A stretch of DNA of 64,000 nucleotides from Thecaphora thlaspeos (GCA_900291925.1 UWYS01000018.1:310001-374000); one strand, 5' to 3'; positions 8,205-18,984 are shown, counted from the first letter of the stretch. The notes: generated by a model from the letters alone, not told the origin. Translations and numbers: made by a program.

Positions 8205-10409
8205 CTACCATCCAAAGATGCCATCGGCGATGCGGCCCATGACGCTCTTGTCCCTCGGCAGCTGCGTCTGCGCCTGCGCCTGCGTCGCGCCAGCGGTACC
8301 GTACGGCGCACCTTCCGCCTTGTTCTGGCCGCCCGCCGGCGCTTCATCGCTGCCGTTGTTGCTGAAGAATGATCCGGGCACGCGGAACGGGGTGCCCGCC
8401 AGGTTGGCAGCGAACGAGGGCGAACCTCGAATGGCGGCCGAAGAGCCCGAGACGACCGAAAGCGGTCGACCGTACGCGTGGCTCGCAGCGCCGCCGCCGC
8501 CGCCGCTGCTGCCGCTGTGGTTGGCTCCGGGAGAGGGGGAGGACGAAAGCGCACCGTGGCTCCTATCCAACTGCAAGGACGACCGGTACCCGGCCCCGGC
8601 TCCAACACCCCCACCACCCAGCGCCGATCCGTCTACAGTGCTGGGGATGCTCAGCGGCTTTGAGCTGGTGCGGAAGATGTCCTTTGTCCGGCTGCTCGGC
8701 ACCATGTCTTTCCTGAACACGGCATCCACGCCGTTGGTCAGGCTGATCTGGTGGAAGTTCTCATCCTCCCACCGCACGCCGACGATGCACGCCCCCGCGA
8801 CGATCTCGCCGTTGCGCCGCAGCGCATGAAGCGCCTGAAAGCTTGCCTCGTAGACAAAGCGCGTACAGCACGGCAGGAAGGGTCCAGTCGGATTCGCTTG
8901 CGCCTGATCCTGCGCCGAACCGCTGCCTGTGATGTCGATGGGCTCGATCAGCTCGACCCCGCCAATGCCGGCGAACAGCTCCAGCACGGCCTTCTCCATC
9001 CAGTGCGGGTAGCCGTAGATGAGCACGGTGCGCTGCGCCTTGTCTAGCACTGCCGCCCGACCTGTTAGTTGCTCGGTCGCTCCGTTCCCGCCGTTGATGT
9101 TGCTATGACTGTGCTTGACGCTCGAAGCAGCGCCCGACAGAGCGGAGCCTCCGCCCATCCCGCCGCCGTGGCCGCTGCTGCGACGACCAAGGCCGGCGCC
9201 AAACGACGAAAAGGAACTGTTTCCGTAGAGCGCCGAGGTAGGCGACGAGGGCTTGACGTCGTCGAGCATCTCCTGCGGCGGCGCATCGTCGTCATCATCG
9301 TCCATCGTTGCGGCGGCAAACGAGCTGGATCGGCCGCCGGGCGGGCTGGTGGCCGCACGGAACGACCGGCTCGGAGAGAAGCTGGAATCGCCGGCGGCCA
9401 TCCTCGATGCGGGCGTATCGGGCGCATTGATCCCGCCGCTGCTGGGCGCAGGCGTCATCGACTTGCGGTTGCCTCGCAGCCCGCCAGCGCCAAAGATGCT
9501 CTCTCGCCCGCCGCGCCACGCTCCCGGTCCGACGGAGCCGGAGCGACCGAGGCCGTCAGAGTCGTCCCCGCGCCTCTCGTTAAAGAAGCTCGAGCTGAAT
9601 CTGCCGACGGGCGATGACTGGTTGCGCGACGAGGAGGCGTCGTCCTTGGTCGACTTGGAGGCTGGCGTGCCGAATCCGGAGCTGATCTCGGCCTCGCCCT
9701 TTTCTGGCGAGCCGGGCTCCGTCTGGCGAGCCGGCGAGCGGTAGGGCTGCATGGCAGGTGCGAAGAGGAGAAGACGAGATGCGGTTAGCGGCTTCCGCCT
9801 GGATGTCAGAGCGACGAACAGGGCACTCACCTTGTCGCCTCGAACTCTGCTCAGATAGCCGGGAACGTAGCTCATTTGAGGCTGCGGTTGCTGCTGCTGA
9901 AGTGGCTGCTGCTGTTGAAATGCCTGGTTAGGCTGCTGTTGCTGCTGTATCTGCATATATTGCTGGTTGGCGAATTGTTGCTGCTGCGGCTGCTGCTGTT
10001 GTCCGAGCGCTTGATAAGGCTGCTGCTGCTGCGGTTGCTGGCTCTGGCTGCCGAACGCCTGCTTCCCGAAGGCTGTCGCTTGGCCCTGTACGGTCTGCGT
10101 TGTCTGCTGTTGCTGGTTAGGGAAAGGCTGATCGAATCCGCCGAACTGGGATGGCTGCTGCGGCTGGGGCTGCTGCTGCTGTCCGGAGCCGGAGCTGCCA
10201 AAGAGCCCGCCCTGTTGCTGCTGCTGCGGTTGTTGTTGCTGGTGGAATTGTTGCTGGGACTGCTGTCCGAAGAGACCGCCAGACGGTTGTTGTTGTGACT
10301 GCTGCTGCTGCTGCTGACCCTTGTTGAGATCATTCAGGGAGAGTGGTCCTGGCGAGGAAAAGAGGCCGCCCTGCAGGCCAGCATTCTGGCCAGCATCGAA
10401 GAAGGACAT
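8205..10409 (-). CDS. Nucleoporin Nup35/Nup53 family, 2 exons
   Basis: Exon 1 is 9831-10409 and exon 2 is 8205-9746, giving 706 residues. The start is the ATG giving MSFFDAGQNAGLQGGLF; an upstream in-frame Met is less likely. The N-terminal ~190 residues are Gln-rich with GLFG and FG motifs (GGLFSS, GGLFGQQ, GGLFGSS). A Ser/Gly-rich linker follows. The central RNA-recognition-like Nup35 (MPPN) domain reads QRTVLIYGYPHWMEKAVLEL ... TRFVYEASFQALHALRRNG ... GVRWEDENF. The extreme C-terminus, MGRIADGIFGW, matches the amphipathic helix by which Nup53-class proteins bind the nuclear membrane. The product is expected in the inner ring of the nuclear pore complex. The 84-bp intron (9747-9830, GTGAGT...CAG) is a multiple of three with no stop, so retention would insert 28 residues. 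Confidence 0.9.
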   Translation of the reverse strand: MSFFDAGQNAGLQGGLFSSPGPLSLNDLNKGQQQQQQSQQQPSGGLFGQQSQQQFHQQQQPQQQQQGGLFGSSGSGQQQQPQPQQPSQFGGFDQPFPNQQQQTTQTVQGQATAFGKQAFGSQSQQPQQQQPYQALGQQQQPQQQQFANQQYMQIQQQQQPNQAFQQQQPLQQQQPQPQMSYVPGYLSRVRGDKVSALFVALTSRRKPLTASRLLLFAPAMQPYRSPARQTEPGSPEKGEAEISSGFGTPASKSTKDDASSSRNQSSPVGRFSSSFFNERRGDDSDGLGRSGSVGPGAWRGGRESIFGAGGLRGNRKSMTPAPSSGGINAPDTPASRMAAGDSSFSPSRSFRAATSPPGGRSSSFAAATMDDDDDDAPPQEMLDDVKPSSPTSALYGNSSFSSFGAGLGRRSSGHGGGMGGGSALSGAASSVKHSHSNINGGNGATEQLTGRAAVLDKAQRTVLIYGYPHWMEKAVLELFAGIGGVELIEPIDITGSGSAQDQAQANPTGPFLPCCTRFVYEASFQALHALRRNGEIVAGACIVGVRWEDENFHQISLTNGVDAVFRKDMVPSSRTKDIFRTSSKPLSIPSTVDGSALGGGGVGAGAGYRSSLQLDRSHGALSSSPSPGANHSGSSGGGGGAASHAYGRPLSVVSGSSAAIRGSPSFAANLAGTPFRVPGSFFSNNGSDEAPAGGQNKAEGAPYGTAGATQAQAQTQLPRDKSVMGRIADGIFGW

Positions 10410-10858
10410 GTGAGGAAGGTGTAATGGTCGAGGCAGAGGATGGCGATGAAGCCGGTAGAGTTGGAAGTCAGTTAGAGGATCAGGATCGCACGCGGGATGC
10501 TGTTGGTGGTGGTCGGTGGTGGTGGTGGTGGTTGTGTTGCTTGGGCGGCGGGCCAACAAGGCGCTTTGTTTGTCTGATCTGCTGCTGTCGGCCGAATTTT
10601 GGGCGCGCTGCCTTTTTCCACATTTTTGGAAGGATTACCGTACGACTCTCTTGGATGAGGCCAAGCAGCTCAAGATCACCCGCCGCGCCTCCACCTCGAG
10701 CCAGACGGCGCCGCACTGCTGCGCCACCCAGGACAAGAACTCCCTCTCGACCAGCCATGACCCACCTTCCCCCCCCACACTCCACCGCTACTCGACCGTC
10801 CAACCCGCCCCCCCTCCTTGTTGTCTCCTCGGCCCCCTCGTTCTCACTGCACCCGCAA
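10410..10858. other. Divergent intergenic, 449 bp
   Basis: Shared upstream region of the Nup35 gene (minus) and the broken FAD oxidoreductase (plus). It holds GGT/GGTGGT runs near 10501-10535 and C-rich tracts near 10760-10830. I see no other coding signal. Confidence 0.5.
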
Positions 10859-12068
10859 ATGTCGCCCGCAGCCACCACCGCCACCGCCACCGCCGCAGCC
10901 GCCCCACGTTCCATCGTCATCGTCGGTGGCGGCACCGTCGACGCCTCCATAGCCTGGGCGCTCTTGCGTAGCGCTACAGCAGCCACCGAAACCGCCGCCA
11001 CCAAGCAACACATCACGCTCCTCGAGACCGCCTCTGGCCCCGCGCCCGCCGCCTCTGACAAGTCCGGCGGCTTCCTCGCCCTCGACTGGCACGGCCCCTC
11101 CACCGCCAGCTTGCAGACGATGACGGTGGACGCGAAAAGTGGGGCACCGCGAGGTCGAGACGTGGCAGGTCAACGTCGACTCGTCGCTCAAGGAACGCGG
11201 CGGCGCCAAGAAATCCAAAGGGTCTGGCTCTGGATCGGCCATCAAGTGGCTCGATCAGGAGATCGTTAAGTCCACCTCGAACATGGGCGGCAGCGGCTCG
11301 ACAGCACAGGTAACCCCGGGCAAGCTGACGCAGCATCTGGTCGAAAAGGCAGAGGCGGCGGGCGTCGAGACGTTCTTTGGCACGCGGGCCACCGGGCTCG
11401 AGTTCGATGAGGCCGGCAGGGTCAAGGGCGTCAAGGTGGCATCGACGCACGGCGGAGACGAGCGCACTCTGGCGGCCGACGACCTGGTTCTGGCTGCGGG
11501 CCCGTGGACGGGCAGCCTGATTACGAAGCTCTTCCCGCGCAAGCTGATGCCCGCCCATCTCAAGTCGGCCGCCTCGATCGACGGGTCGCGCGCCCATAGC
11601 GTCATCCTCGAGTCCCTACCGGCCCACCCGCTCTCCGCCGACTGCCTGTTCACCGAGATGGCCTACGGCACGGGAGGTTGTCAGGCTGGCGCGCCCGAGC
11701 TTTACTGCCGTCCGGACGGGACGGCCTACGTCTGCGGCGGATCGGACGACGTGTCGCTGCCAGACACTGCCGACGAGGTCGATTTCGACGCCAAGAAGAT
11801 TGACGCGTTGATCGAGCAGAGTCGCGTCCTCGCTCCGTTGTCACTCGACGTGGACAAGGGTGCAAAAGTGGTGGCGAGGCAGGCGTGCTACCTGCCCATC
11901 AGCAACCGGACGGGCAATCCCATCATCGGGGGCAAGGAAGGTGTCTACATTGCGGCGGGACACAGCTGCTGGGGGATCACCAATTCGCTCGCGACGGGGC
12001 AAGTACTCGCCGAGCTCATCCTCGACAGTAAGGTGTCGAGCGCCGATATCCGCGGCCTGATGCCGTGA
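10859..12068 (+). pseudogene. FAD-dependent oxidoreductase (DAO/Tda3-like), frameshifted with an internal deletion
   Basis: The first part, from ATG 10859, gives PRSIVIVGGGTVDASIAWAL and DKSGGFLALDWHG, typical of D-amino-acid-oxidase-fold flavoproteins of the Tda3 type. The frame is then lost near 11130-11140. A second frame picks up with HREVETWQVNVDSS and runs to TGA 12066-12068 through TPGKLTQHLVEKAEAAGVE, DLVLAAGPWTGSL and GNPIIGGKEGVYIAAGHSCW, then GITNSLATGQVLAEL. By comparison with the family, about 20 residues (the helix after LDWH, usually containing an SF-x-LH motif) are also missing. No GT-AG pair of plausible size repairs the join. The GxGxxG FAD-binding motif reads GGGTVD, so the third glycine is Asp. 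Together these suggest a decayed gene, although a local assembly fault could explain the frameshift and gap. Confidence 0.7.
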
Positions 12069-12525
12069 GACGAGTCGTAGTTAGAGCTATGTGCTGGTGT
12101 CTTTGCAATGCTGATAGACTGGCGCTTTTCTACGATTACAACCTTGAGCATGTATGTTGTGTTGTGTGCTGTGTGTACGTGTTTGTGCGCTGCCAGGTCA
12201 CTCGGCCGTGTGTCTCTTGCGACAAGCCTGGACTCAGTGGGCGCCCTGCAGCGCGGCGCGCGACATGTGGAGGAGAAAAACGGCGGACCCCGCGTGGCGT
12301 TGGAAGCCTTCAGCGCCCTCGTCCCGCCTAACGGCCTTTTCCACCCCACCACCACCACCCTCGTCCAGCGCAAACCCTTCTCTGCCACACCACCTTGTCT
12401 AATCACGATCAGCAAACCAAGGAACACCCCACCCAGCTATCGCTTCAGCCAACTCCCGCCCGCCCTCTCACTGCAGGTCCTGACCTCGCCGCATACAGTC
12501 GCCCCCACCCACGCCGCCGCTCGCC
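12069..12525. other. Intergenic, 457 bp
   Basis: Holds the terminator region of the FAD pseudogene and the promoter/leader of the CCCH gene. The last ~150 bases are C-rich with short ACC repeats. There are no other signals I can support. Confidence 0.5.
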
Positions 12526-14660
12526 ATGGACGAAGAGGCGGCCCTCAAGGCCGAGATTGCCAAGCTCTCGGGCGCCATAAGCAGTCACAAGCACACCTCT
12601 ACCTCAGCGTCCTCCTCTGGCGGCTACTACCCTCCTCACTACCGAGGCCGCGGGCGAGGACGAGGAGCTTCGACGTATCCCTACCCGTACCGAGGAGGCG
12701 GTGCTGGTCCAAGGGGCAGGGGTAGGGGCAGGGGCGCACCACCTCCAGCTCGCAATCGGACCCTCATACTCAACCATTCGACCACCAAGACACCAAACTC
12801 GGCATCGGCAGCATCCGCACCAGCAGCACCAGCAGCACCAGCACCGATAGCCACGTACGTCGGCGCGAGCAGTGGTTGGAGTAAGGCCTCTGTCGATAGC
12901 AAGAGCACTGCAGCTGCCCCCACCAAAAAGCCTCGCAGTAAGGTGTCCAACGCCTCAATACGTAGGGGGGACAACATGGGCGAGGTGGTCATCGATGGCG
13001 TCGTCTTCGAGTTCGACCCGAGTGGGACCAAGCTCGTCAAAAGGACAGCGCCACCACGCTCCGACATCGCCGGCGGCAGCGGCTCTAACGAAACTCCTAC
13101 GCCTTCCGTCGCCACTCCTGCACCATCAGCGACGAGCGCGACGCCGCTCCGAACTTCGATCAACGGACAAGCTTATGTTCGCACGAAACGCGGTAATCTG
13201 GTCAGCGCGGAGCTCGTTGCCAGGCGACGAGCACAAAAGGAAGCGCAGGCCAAGCTGCGACGTCTGACGGCGCTGGGAAAGCAGATCGGCAAACTTCAGG
13301 GCGCCAGGTACGCCTCTGGCGGCGGCGGCGGAGGCGGCGACTCCAAACGGCCCAACAAGCGCGGAGGCAACATGTCACTCGACAACGCAAAGCCCAAAGG
13401 CCTGTGCGCCTATTTCAACAAGAGTGGTGAGTACCAGTCCGCTGTCCTGTTCGATGAAGACCAGCGCGCTTTCCCTTGCCTCTTGCGCCTCGACCTCGTG
13501 ACGTCTTCAATGTCGCCCTCTTTCTTGTTCCCCTTTCTGTGGTCCTTTCCATGGCCACTCCTGCCCACCGCTTGCTCTCTCGAACGGGGGCCGCTCGGTG
13601 CCTTGCGACGACAGGCCAATGCAAGCGCGGTCTCTCCTGTCCGTTCACACACGATGCCAGCAATATCTCGCTCTGCCCTCGTGCGCTGCGCCCGCAAGGC
13701 TGTCCGCTCCCGCCGAGCACCTGTCCGCTCTCGCACAACCCGACGCCAGAGAGGGTGCCGCACTGCGTCCACTACCTGCGATCGGGCCAGTGTCGAAATG
13801 GCGACGACTGCGTCTACACGCACTCGGACCATCTGGTCGAGGGGCTCGCGACCAAGATCTGCGCTGACTTTAGCCGTCTAGGCTGGTGCGATCGGGGCAA
13901 GGATTGCACCGAGAGGCATACATGGGAGTGCCCCGACTTTGCCGAAAAGGGCAGGTGCGATAAGAAGGGATGTCGACTGCTCCACGTCATCCGAGCCAAG
14001 GGGGACAGAGAGCAGTCTCGACGAACCGGCGGTGGCGGTGCAGGCAGTCTCGAGACGAGTGTTGCCACAGGGAACGAGAGAGATGAGGACGAGGCGGGAC
14101 AGATGCAGGACGGCGATTTGTTCATGAGGGATGACATCGCTGCCGATGAGGATGAAGACAAACACGATGACGAAGAGGAGCACGCCGGTAAGAACGCGAG
14201 CAAGCGGAAAAGACCACTTCTGGAAGGACAGGAGAAGGAGGACGACGACGACGACGACGCTTACGAATGCGGTGCCGCCATTGACGGGGAAGAAGTCGAC
14301 TTTTCTGCCGATGGTGCGTCAAGACGCAAGCGAAGCAAGGCTTTTTCTGGTCAGAAAGACTTTATTTCCTTTACCGACGACGAAGGCGAAGAAGACGATG
14401 AAGAAGACAGCGAGGGAGAGGAGGACGAGGACGAGGAGGACGAGGACATAGGATCGGATGAAGAGGTTGAAGACCACGAGTCGGTGAATAGCGAGGATAT
14501 CGATGTGAGCGTGCACGACATCGACGAGGAGGGAGAAGATCATGGAGCGATCCAGGCGGATGATGGAGCAGATGAGATCGAAGGACAGCAAGAAGAAAAG
14601 GTACAGTATATCGGCGACGACGACGAAAATGACGATCAACTCGTCGATAGCTTCCTTTAA
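12526..14660 (+). CDS. Five-CCCH zinc-finger protein, ZC3H3-like, 2 exons
   Basis: Exon 1 is 12526-13426 and exon 2 is 13615-14660 (intron 188 bp, GTGAGT...CAG), giving 648 residues. The N-terminus has an RGRGRGRG / RGGGAGPRGRGRGRG basic-glycine region. The splice join completes the first finger (CAYFNKSG + QCKRGLSCPFTH). Four more follow: CPRALRPQGCPLPPSTCPLS-H, CVHYLRSGQCRNGDDCVYTH, CADFSRLGWCDRGKDCTERH and CPDFAEKGRCDKKGCRLLH. This five-finger order and spacing match ZC3H3/Smicl-type proteins, which act in mRNA 3'-end processing and poly(A)-RNA export. The last ~200 residues are strongly acidic (runs of D/E), with KRKR-type basic islands. The fingers and the join are certain; the in-vivo role is inferred from animal homologues. 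Confidence 0.88.
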
Positions 14661-15090
14661 AGCGGGAGTGACGTGGATCCCTTTGTACGCACATCGAAAA
14701 GCCATCGTAGCAGTGTTGCGCCATGGAGCGAAAGAAATATGGAAAGTCGCAATACGGGCTGGAGGGTTACCTGTTGTTTTGATTGCTACGTAGTGATACA
14801 GAGGGGGGAATAACAGGTGATGAGAAAAACCGCTAAGAACAGTCGTGGGTCGTGTGTTTGATTCTGCTATTGGACGCTGCAATGCGTCCGTCTTGATGTT
14901 TGATTCTGTCCCGTTACCCTTCGTCCCTTTGCCTGTTGTTTGATGTTCTGCTCTGTTGCCTTTTGCACGCCACCTAGCGTCGTATGGTCCTTCATCTCCC
15001 GTTTTTATACCGCTTTCGATTCATCCTGCCGTCGTCCATGCTTGCCCTATCTCCCTGGACCGCTTCATCCTCCCCTCCCCCTCACGTCGA
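14661..15090. other. Intergenic between convergent genes, 430 bp
   Basis: 3' regions of the CCCH gene (plus) and the SET gene (minus). Nothing else is visible. Confidence 0.5.
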
Positions 15091-16743
15091 CTAAGAAAAG
15101 ACGTACCCCCTACAATTAGCCGCTCCACAAAGACATTTCATCGTCCTCGTACCCGGTTTACCGCCCTGTTCCCTGCTGTATTGTTCCGCCTTTTTCTCCA
15201 ACTCGTGCTTCTCGTCTGCGGCCGTGTAGGAGAAGGTGAGTTCGTCTCCCGGTTCGATCTGGCGTATGGCAAAGAAGCACAGGTAAGGTCTCCAGATGCT
15301 GCCCTCTTCGATCCAGACGGGCCAGTGTGCGAGGTTGGGGTCGCAGCTGTGGTTGAAAAACCGCGTAAAGTTGCCGTGTAGCGCTCCGTCCACGGTGAGT
15401 TCGTTGGCTTCGCGTTGCGAGTCGTAGTACATCTCCAACTCCATCGCTAGAGCCTGGTCCGACTTGCTCAGCTTCATGTAGGTCTCTGGGTTGTCGCGGT
15501 ATTCCTCCTCCCACGCGAGGCGTTTCGACTCTAGCTCCGCCTGCCACTGTGGCGTCCAGCGTCCGTTGCGCTTCGCCTGGGCGATCTCGCGCTCGTCGAT
15601 GTCCTTGAGCATCCGCTTTGTCGTCTCGTGGTCCCTGTGCGTCTGGCAGAGCTCCATCAGCGAGATGTAGTGCATGGCGCGCTCGGTCAGCTTGGCGGCG
15701 GACAGGTTGCGGCCCTCGGGCGTGCTGGCCACCCTCTTGCGCATCGTCTCGAGCTTCGACGGGAACATGTCGAGCTCGAAGTGGTATGTGCTACCGACGC
15801 TCTCGTAGATCATGCCGCGACGGTCGCTTTCGCTGTCGCTCATCAGCTCGCCGCTGTAGATGCCGATGAAAGTATGCTTCTTGATGCGATGGCGGGCGCG
15901 GATGCCCCAGCCGTAGTGCTCGTGCTTGAAGAAGTCGATCTCGACACGGCGACCCTTTTGCACGACGCGGTTGATGCAGGACGACGAACAGGCGCACTTG
16001 CTGTTGCATTCGAAAATCGGATAGGTGGGGACCATGTGGTCGTGGAGCGTGCCGTCGGCGTTGTAGGCGCTGCCACGGAACGTGGTGTGGAGAAGCGAGA
16101 CAGGCAGAGGGATGGGTCGTGTTAGCACCAGGAGGGCGCGCGTCGAGCGCTGTGACGTGGCTTTGTAGCGCGGTACTCACAAGCTCTTGTGTTCCTTGTA
16201 GAGGCCGAGGGTGTCGAAGTGAATGGCCTTGTCGAAGCACTTGCAAGAGACGGGGTTGCAGACGTCGTCGTCGCAGTCGCAGCCCTGGAGGTCGTCTGGA
16301 TTGCTGGGCGGGATGGTATCGTCGTGCACGTATCCGTTCACCCAGACAAAGTCGTAAGGCGGACAGCCGTCTGCAGGCTGGCTGCTGTTGGCGTTGATGA
16401 TGCCGACCTGGAGTGGGCTGCCCTCCTGGTCGCCGATCCAGGCCTTGTAGATCTGTGCCTGTCGCTCGGCCTCGATGTTGGCGTAGGGGATGTCGGGCGT
16501 GGTGCGGAGGCGCTTTTGGATGGTCTGGAGGACATCGACCTCTTTGTTGCGGCGGAGGTCCTGGCGGGCGCGGAGCTGGGAGGCGGACTTTACCTTTTCG
16601 TCTGACCAGGAGAGGATGCCGGACGTGTCAAGGACGGGCGGTGGGGCCGAGGGGGGATCGGGAGAGAGGCTGGACGAGGCGGCGGCGGCGGTGGCGGCGG
16701 AGACGGAGGCAGCTGGGCCGTGGTTGTGCGAACGGTAGTCCAT
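15091..16743 (-). CDS. SET-domain histone methyltransferase, SUV39/Clr4 (H3K9) class, 2 exons
   Basis: Exon 1 is 16181-16743 and exon 2 is 15091-16069 (intron 111 bp), giving 513 residues. A pre-SET cysteine cluster starts GCDCDDDVCNPVSCKCF and continues after the splice with FECNSKCACSSSCINRVVQ. The SET domain follows: YGWGIRARHRIKKHTFIGIY with GELM, then RFFNHSCDPNLAHWPVW (the SAM/catalytic NHSC motif, about 427-430), and ELTFSY. The post-SET is CLCGAANCRGYVF at the C-terminus. These three modules in this order define the H3K9 methyltransferase class that builds heterochromatin. I see no chromodomain in the ~140-residue N-terminal part. Unusually, about 120 charged, helical residues (roughly 291-412) interrupt SET between the YHFELDMF strand and the GNFTRFFNHSC block. 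The gene is divergent from the flavoprotein at 17266. Confidence 0.9.
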
Positions 16744-17265
16744 GGCCGGCGGTGGACGGTGGCAGAGTGGGGATGGGGGTGAAGGCCTGGGCAGAGAGAG
16801 AGCAGAAGAGAGAGGGAGAGGGAGAGGCTGAGGGCTGCCAGGGTCGGGAAGAAGTAACACTTCCACACTCTCTCTCTGTGGCTAACGCGTGGGCCCGTGC
16901 GCACGCCGGATCCGAGCTGGCTGGCGGGATGTGGAGGTGAGCAGGGCGAGTTTGAGTGCTGACTTTGCGGCGTGGCGCGCTTGTTGCCTAAGCAGGCGAG
17001 CCTGAACTCTCTCTCTCTCTCTCTCTCCTGCTCTCTCTCTTGCCCTTCCAACATACCGTCACTTGGACCTGCCCCCCCCCCGCTAGGTCATAAGGTCATG
17101 GCACTCCTCCATCCTCGCGCTCCCTTCCCGCCTTCATCCATTGCCATCCGCATCCCCTTCTCTCTCTCCCCCATTCCTTCGTCCTCTCATTTCTCTCCCA
17201 TACCCGCATCCGCTGCTCCCTCAACCCCACGCCACCTCATCCATACACACCCCAGCTAGCCGGCC
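16744..17265. other. Divergent promoter region, 522 bp
   Basis: Between the SET gene (minus) and the flavoprotein (plus). It has a long CT dinucleotide tract at 17009-17040, a C8 run near 17082 and further CT-rich stretches to the flavoprotein start. Such pyrimidine-rich leaders are common in fungal promoters. Confidence 0.55.
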
Positions 17266-18984
17266 ATGACCAACTCGACGCCCCACAAGAAGCGCGTCAT
17301 GGTCGTGGGAGCCGGCGCCTCGGGCATGTCGGCCTGCCATGCCCTCTCCCTCTCGCCCGACCGCTTCGACGTCACGCTCTACGACAAGCAGTGCACCCTC
17401 GGCGGATCCGCCACCTCCTACCAGCTCCCCGACCCCGCAAAGTACGGCTCCCAGTACATCAACGACGGCGTCCAGGGCGCCAGCCCCGTCTTCTACAACA
17501 CCTTCAAGGTCTTTGAACACCTCCTCGGCTTCAAGGCCCAAGAGGTAGGCCTCCAGATTTCCTTCGGCAAGGGCAACCACTCCTTCTGGTCCAACGTCTT
17601 TCCCTCACAGCTCGTCGACCGCTTCAGCGACGACATCAAAAAGTTTGGCAAGACCCTCCGCACCATCAAGCGCCTCGAGGTCTTCTTCGCCGTCATCCCC
17701 GTCCACCGCATGCTCAACATGTTCGGCTTCAGCCACGACTTTGGCGAGCGCATGGTCTACCCGCTCGTCGCCCTCTTCTTCGGCACCGGGAACGATACCA
17801 AGCACATCTCGTCCGCCATCCTGGAGCGCGTCTTCCTCGACCCGAGCATGCGCCTCTTCGAGTACAGCGACGAGAGCCTCCTCGCCAGCGTCCCCTCGAT
17901 GATGGCCTTTCCCGAGCTCGCCCGCGTCTACGCCGCCTGGAAGGAAGAGGTCTCAAAAAACGGCAACCTCACCGTCGAGACCAGCCGCGAGGTGGTCGAG
18001 ATTCAGCGCAACACCAAACAGGCGCGCAAGGCCGGCGGTAACGTCCTCGTCACTAGCCGCAAGGTCGACAAGGACGGCAAGCCGCTCACCTCGGGCGACG
18101 GCGACGACGAAGAGGTCCGCACCGAGGTGTACGATGAGCTGATCCTCGCGTGCGACGCCGACACGATCCTCAAGATCCTCGACAAGGGAGCATCGTGGCG
18201 TGAGCGCAAGGTGCTCGGCTCCGTCTCGTACAAGTGGGACATCACCTCGACCCACAACGACGTCGAGTACATAAAGAAGCACTACCAGATGACCTACGAC
18301 CCCAAGTACAATGCCGACCGGCACGACAAGAAGTCAAAGGAGTCGTTTGAGTTTGCAGAGAAGAACTGGAAGCCGCTCTACCTGATCAAGATGTACGAAG
18401 ACGATCCGAGCCTGATTGAGATGTCGTTCGACCTGACCAACTACCAGCCCCAATTCGCCGGCGTACCGGCGACGGGGCCGAAGGAGGACGGCGCGCGCTC
18501 CGAGTCGAGCGCCCCACCGGCGGAAAGACAGGGACCCAACGGGCGCCAGGGTGACTCGCAGGAATCCTCGCTCTCCAAGCTCACACCACGCAGCGACGGC
18601 ACGCAACCGCCGCTGGAAGACCACGTATTCCAAACAATCTTCCTGAACAACGACCTTTCAGAAAAGTGGACCAAGGACGAGATCCGCAAGGACAAGGTGA
18701 TTCTGGAGAAATGGTGGAAGCAACAGAGTCATCGTTGGACGCACTATGCCTTTGTCGTTCCTTGGTTGTGGGCGATCAACGGTAAGAACCATACGCAGTT
18801 CTGTGGAGGTTGGACGCTCGTCAATATGCATGAGGTCGCCATTGTCAGTGGTTACGCGGCGGCTTATGCTCTCGGTGCAGAGTATCCCTTCAAGGAGGAT
18901 AAGGAGTGTAGTAGGCTCTTTTACCTCTACAACGCCCTTAGCCACCTTGGGTTTGGAAACATCAAAAAGGCCCTCACTGGCTAA
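17266..18984 (+). CDS. FAD/NAD(P)-binding amine-oxidase-like flavoprotein, single exon
   Basis: Intronless, 572 residues. It begins with a Rossmann dinucleotide motif, KRVMVVGAGASGMSACHALS, with the second strand and acidic end VTLYDKQCTLGGSATSYQ, typical of the flavin-containing amine oxidase / phytoene-desaturase-like fold. The middle has YDELILACDADTILKIL, the second FAD-binding strand block. A low-complexity insert rich in S, P, E and Q (about 405-450) precedes the C-terminal block, which contains FCGGWTLVNMHEVAIVSG and AAAYALGAEYP, where the family closes the flavin site. The substrate is unknown. Many basidiomycetes carry a similar protein annotated only as an amine oxidase or FAD/NAD(P)-binding protein. 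Strong third-position GC bias supports expression. The start is the first Met after a long pyrimidine-rich leader. Confidence 0.85.
   Translation: MTNSTPHKKRVMVVGAGASGMSACHALSLSPDRFDVTLYDKQCTLGGSATSYQLPDPAKYGSQYINDGVQGASPVFYNTFKVFEHLLGFKAQEVGLQISFGKGNHSFWSNVFPSQLVDRFSDDIKKFGKTLRTIKRLEVFFAVIPVHRMLNMFGFSHDFGERMVYPLVALFFGTGNDTKHISSAILERVFLDPSMRLFEYSDESLLASVPSMMAFPELARVYAAWKEEVSKNGNLTVETSREVVEIQRNTKQARKAGGNVLVTSRKVDKDGKPLTSGDGDDEEVRTEVYDELILACDADTILKILDKGASWRERKVLGSVSYKWDITSTHNDVEYIKKHYQMTYDPKYNADRHDKKSKESFEFAEKNWKPLYLIKMYEDDPSLIEMSFDLTNYQPQFAGVPATGPKEDGARSESSAPPAERQGPNGRQGDSQESSLSKLTPRSDGTQPPLEDHVFQTIFLNNDLSEKWTKDEIRKDKVILEKWWKQQSHRWTHYAFVVPWLWAINGKNHTQFCGGWTLVNMHEVAIVSGYAAAYALGAEYPFKEDKECSRLFYLYNALSHLGFGNIKKALTG

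Noticed and set aside
8205..10559. Long plus-strand frames opposite Nup35, SET, FMO, STT3 and amidohydrolase genes
   Set aside because: They are antisense shadows caused by high GC and third-position bias; their translations are R/P/S-rich and show no family motifs.
12526..13881. Unspliced reading of the CCCH gene past 13426
   Set aside because: The unspliced frame loses zinc fingers 1-5, while the GTGAGT...CAG splice joins them in phase.
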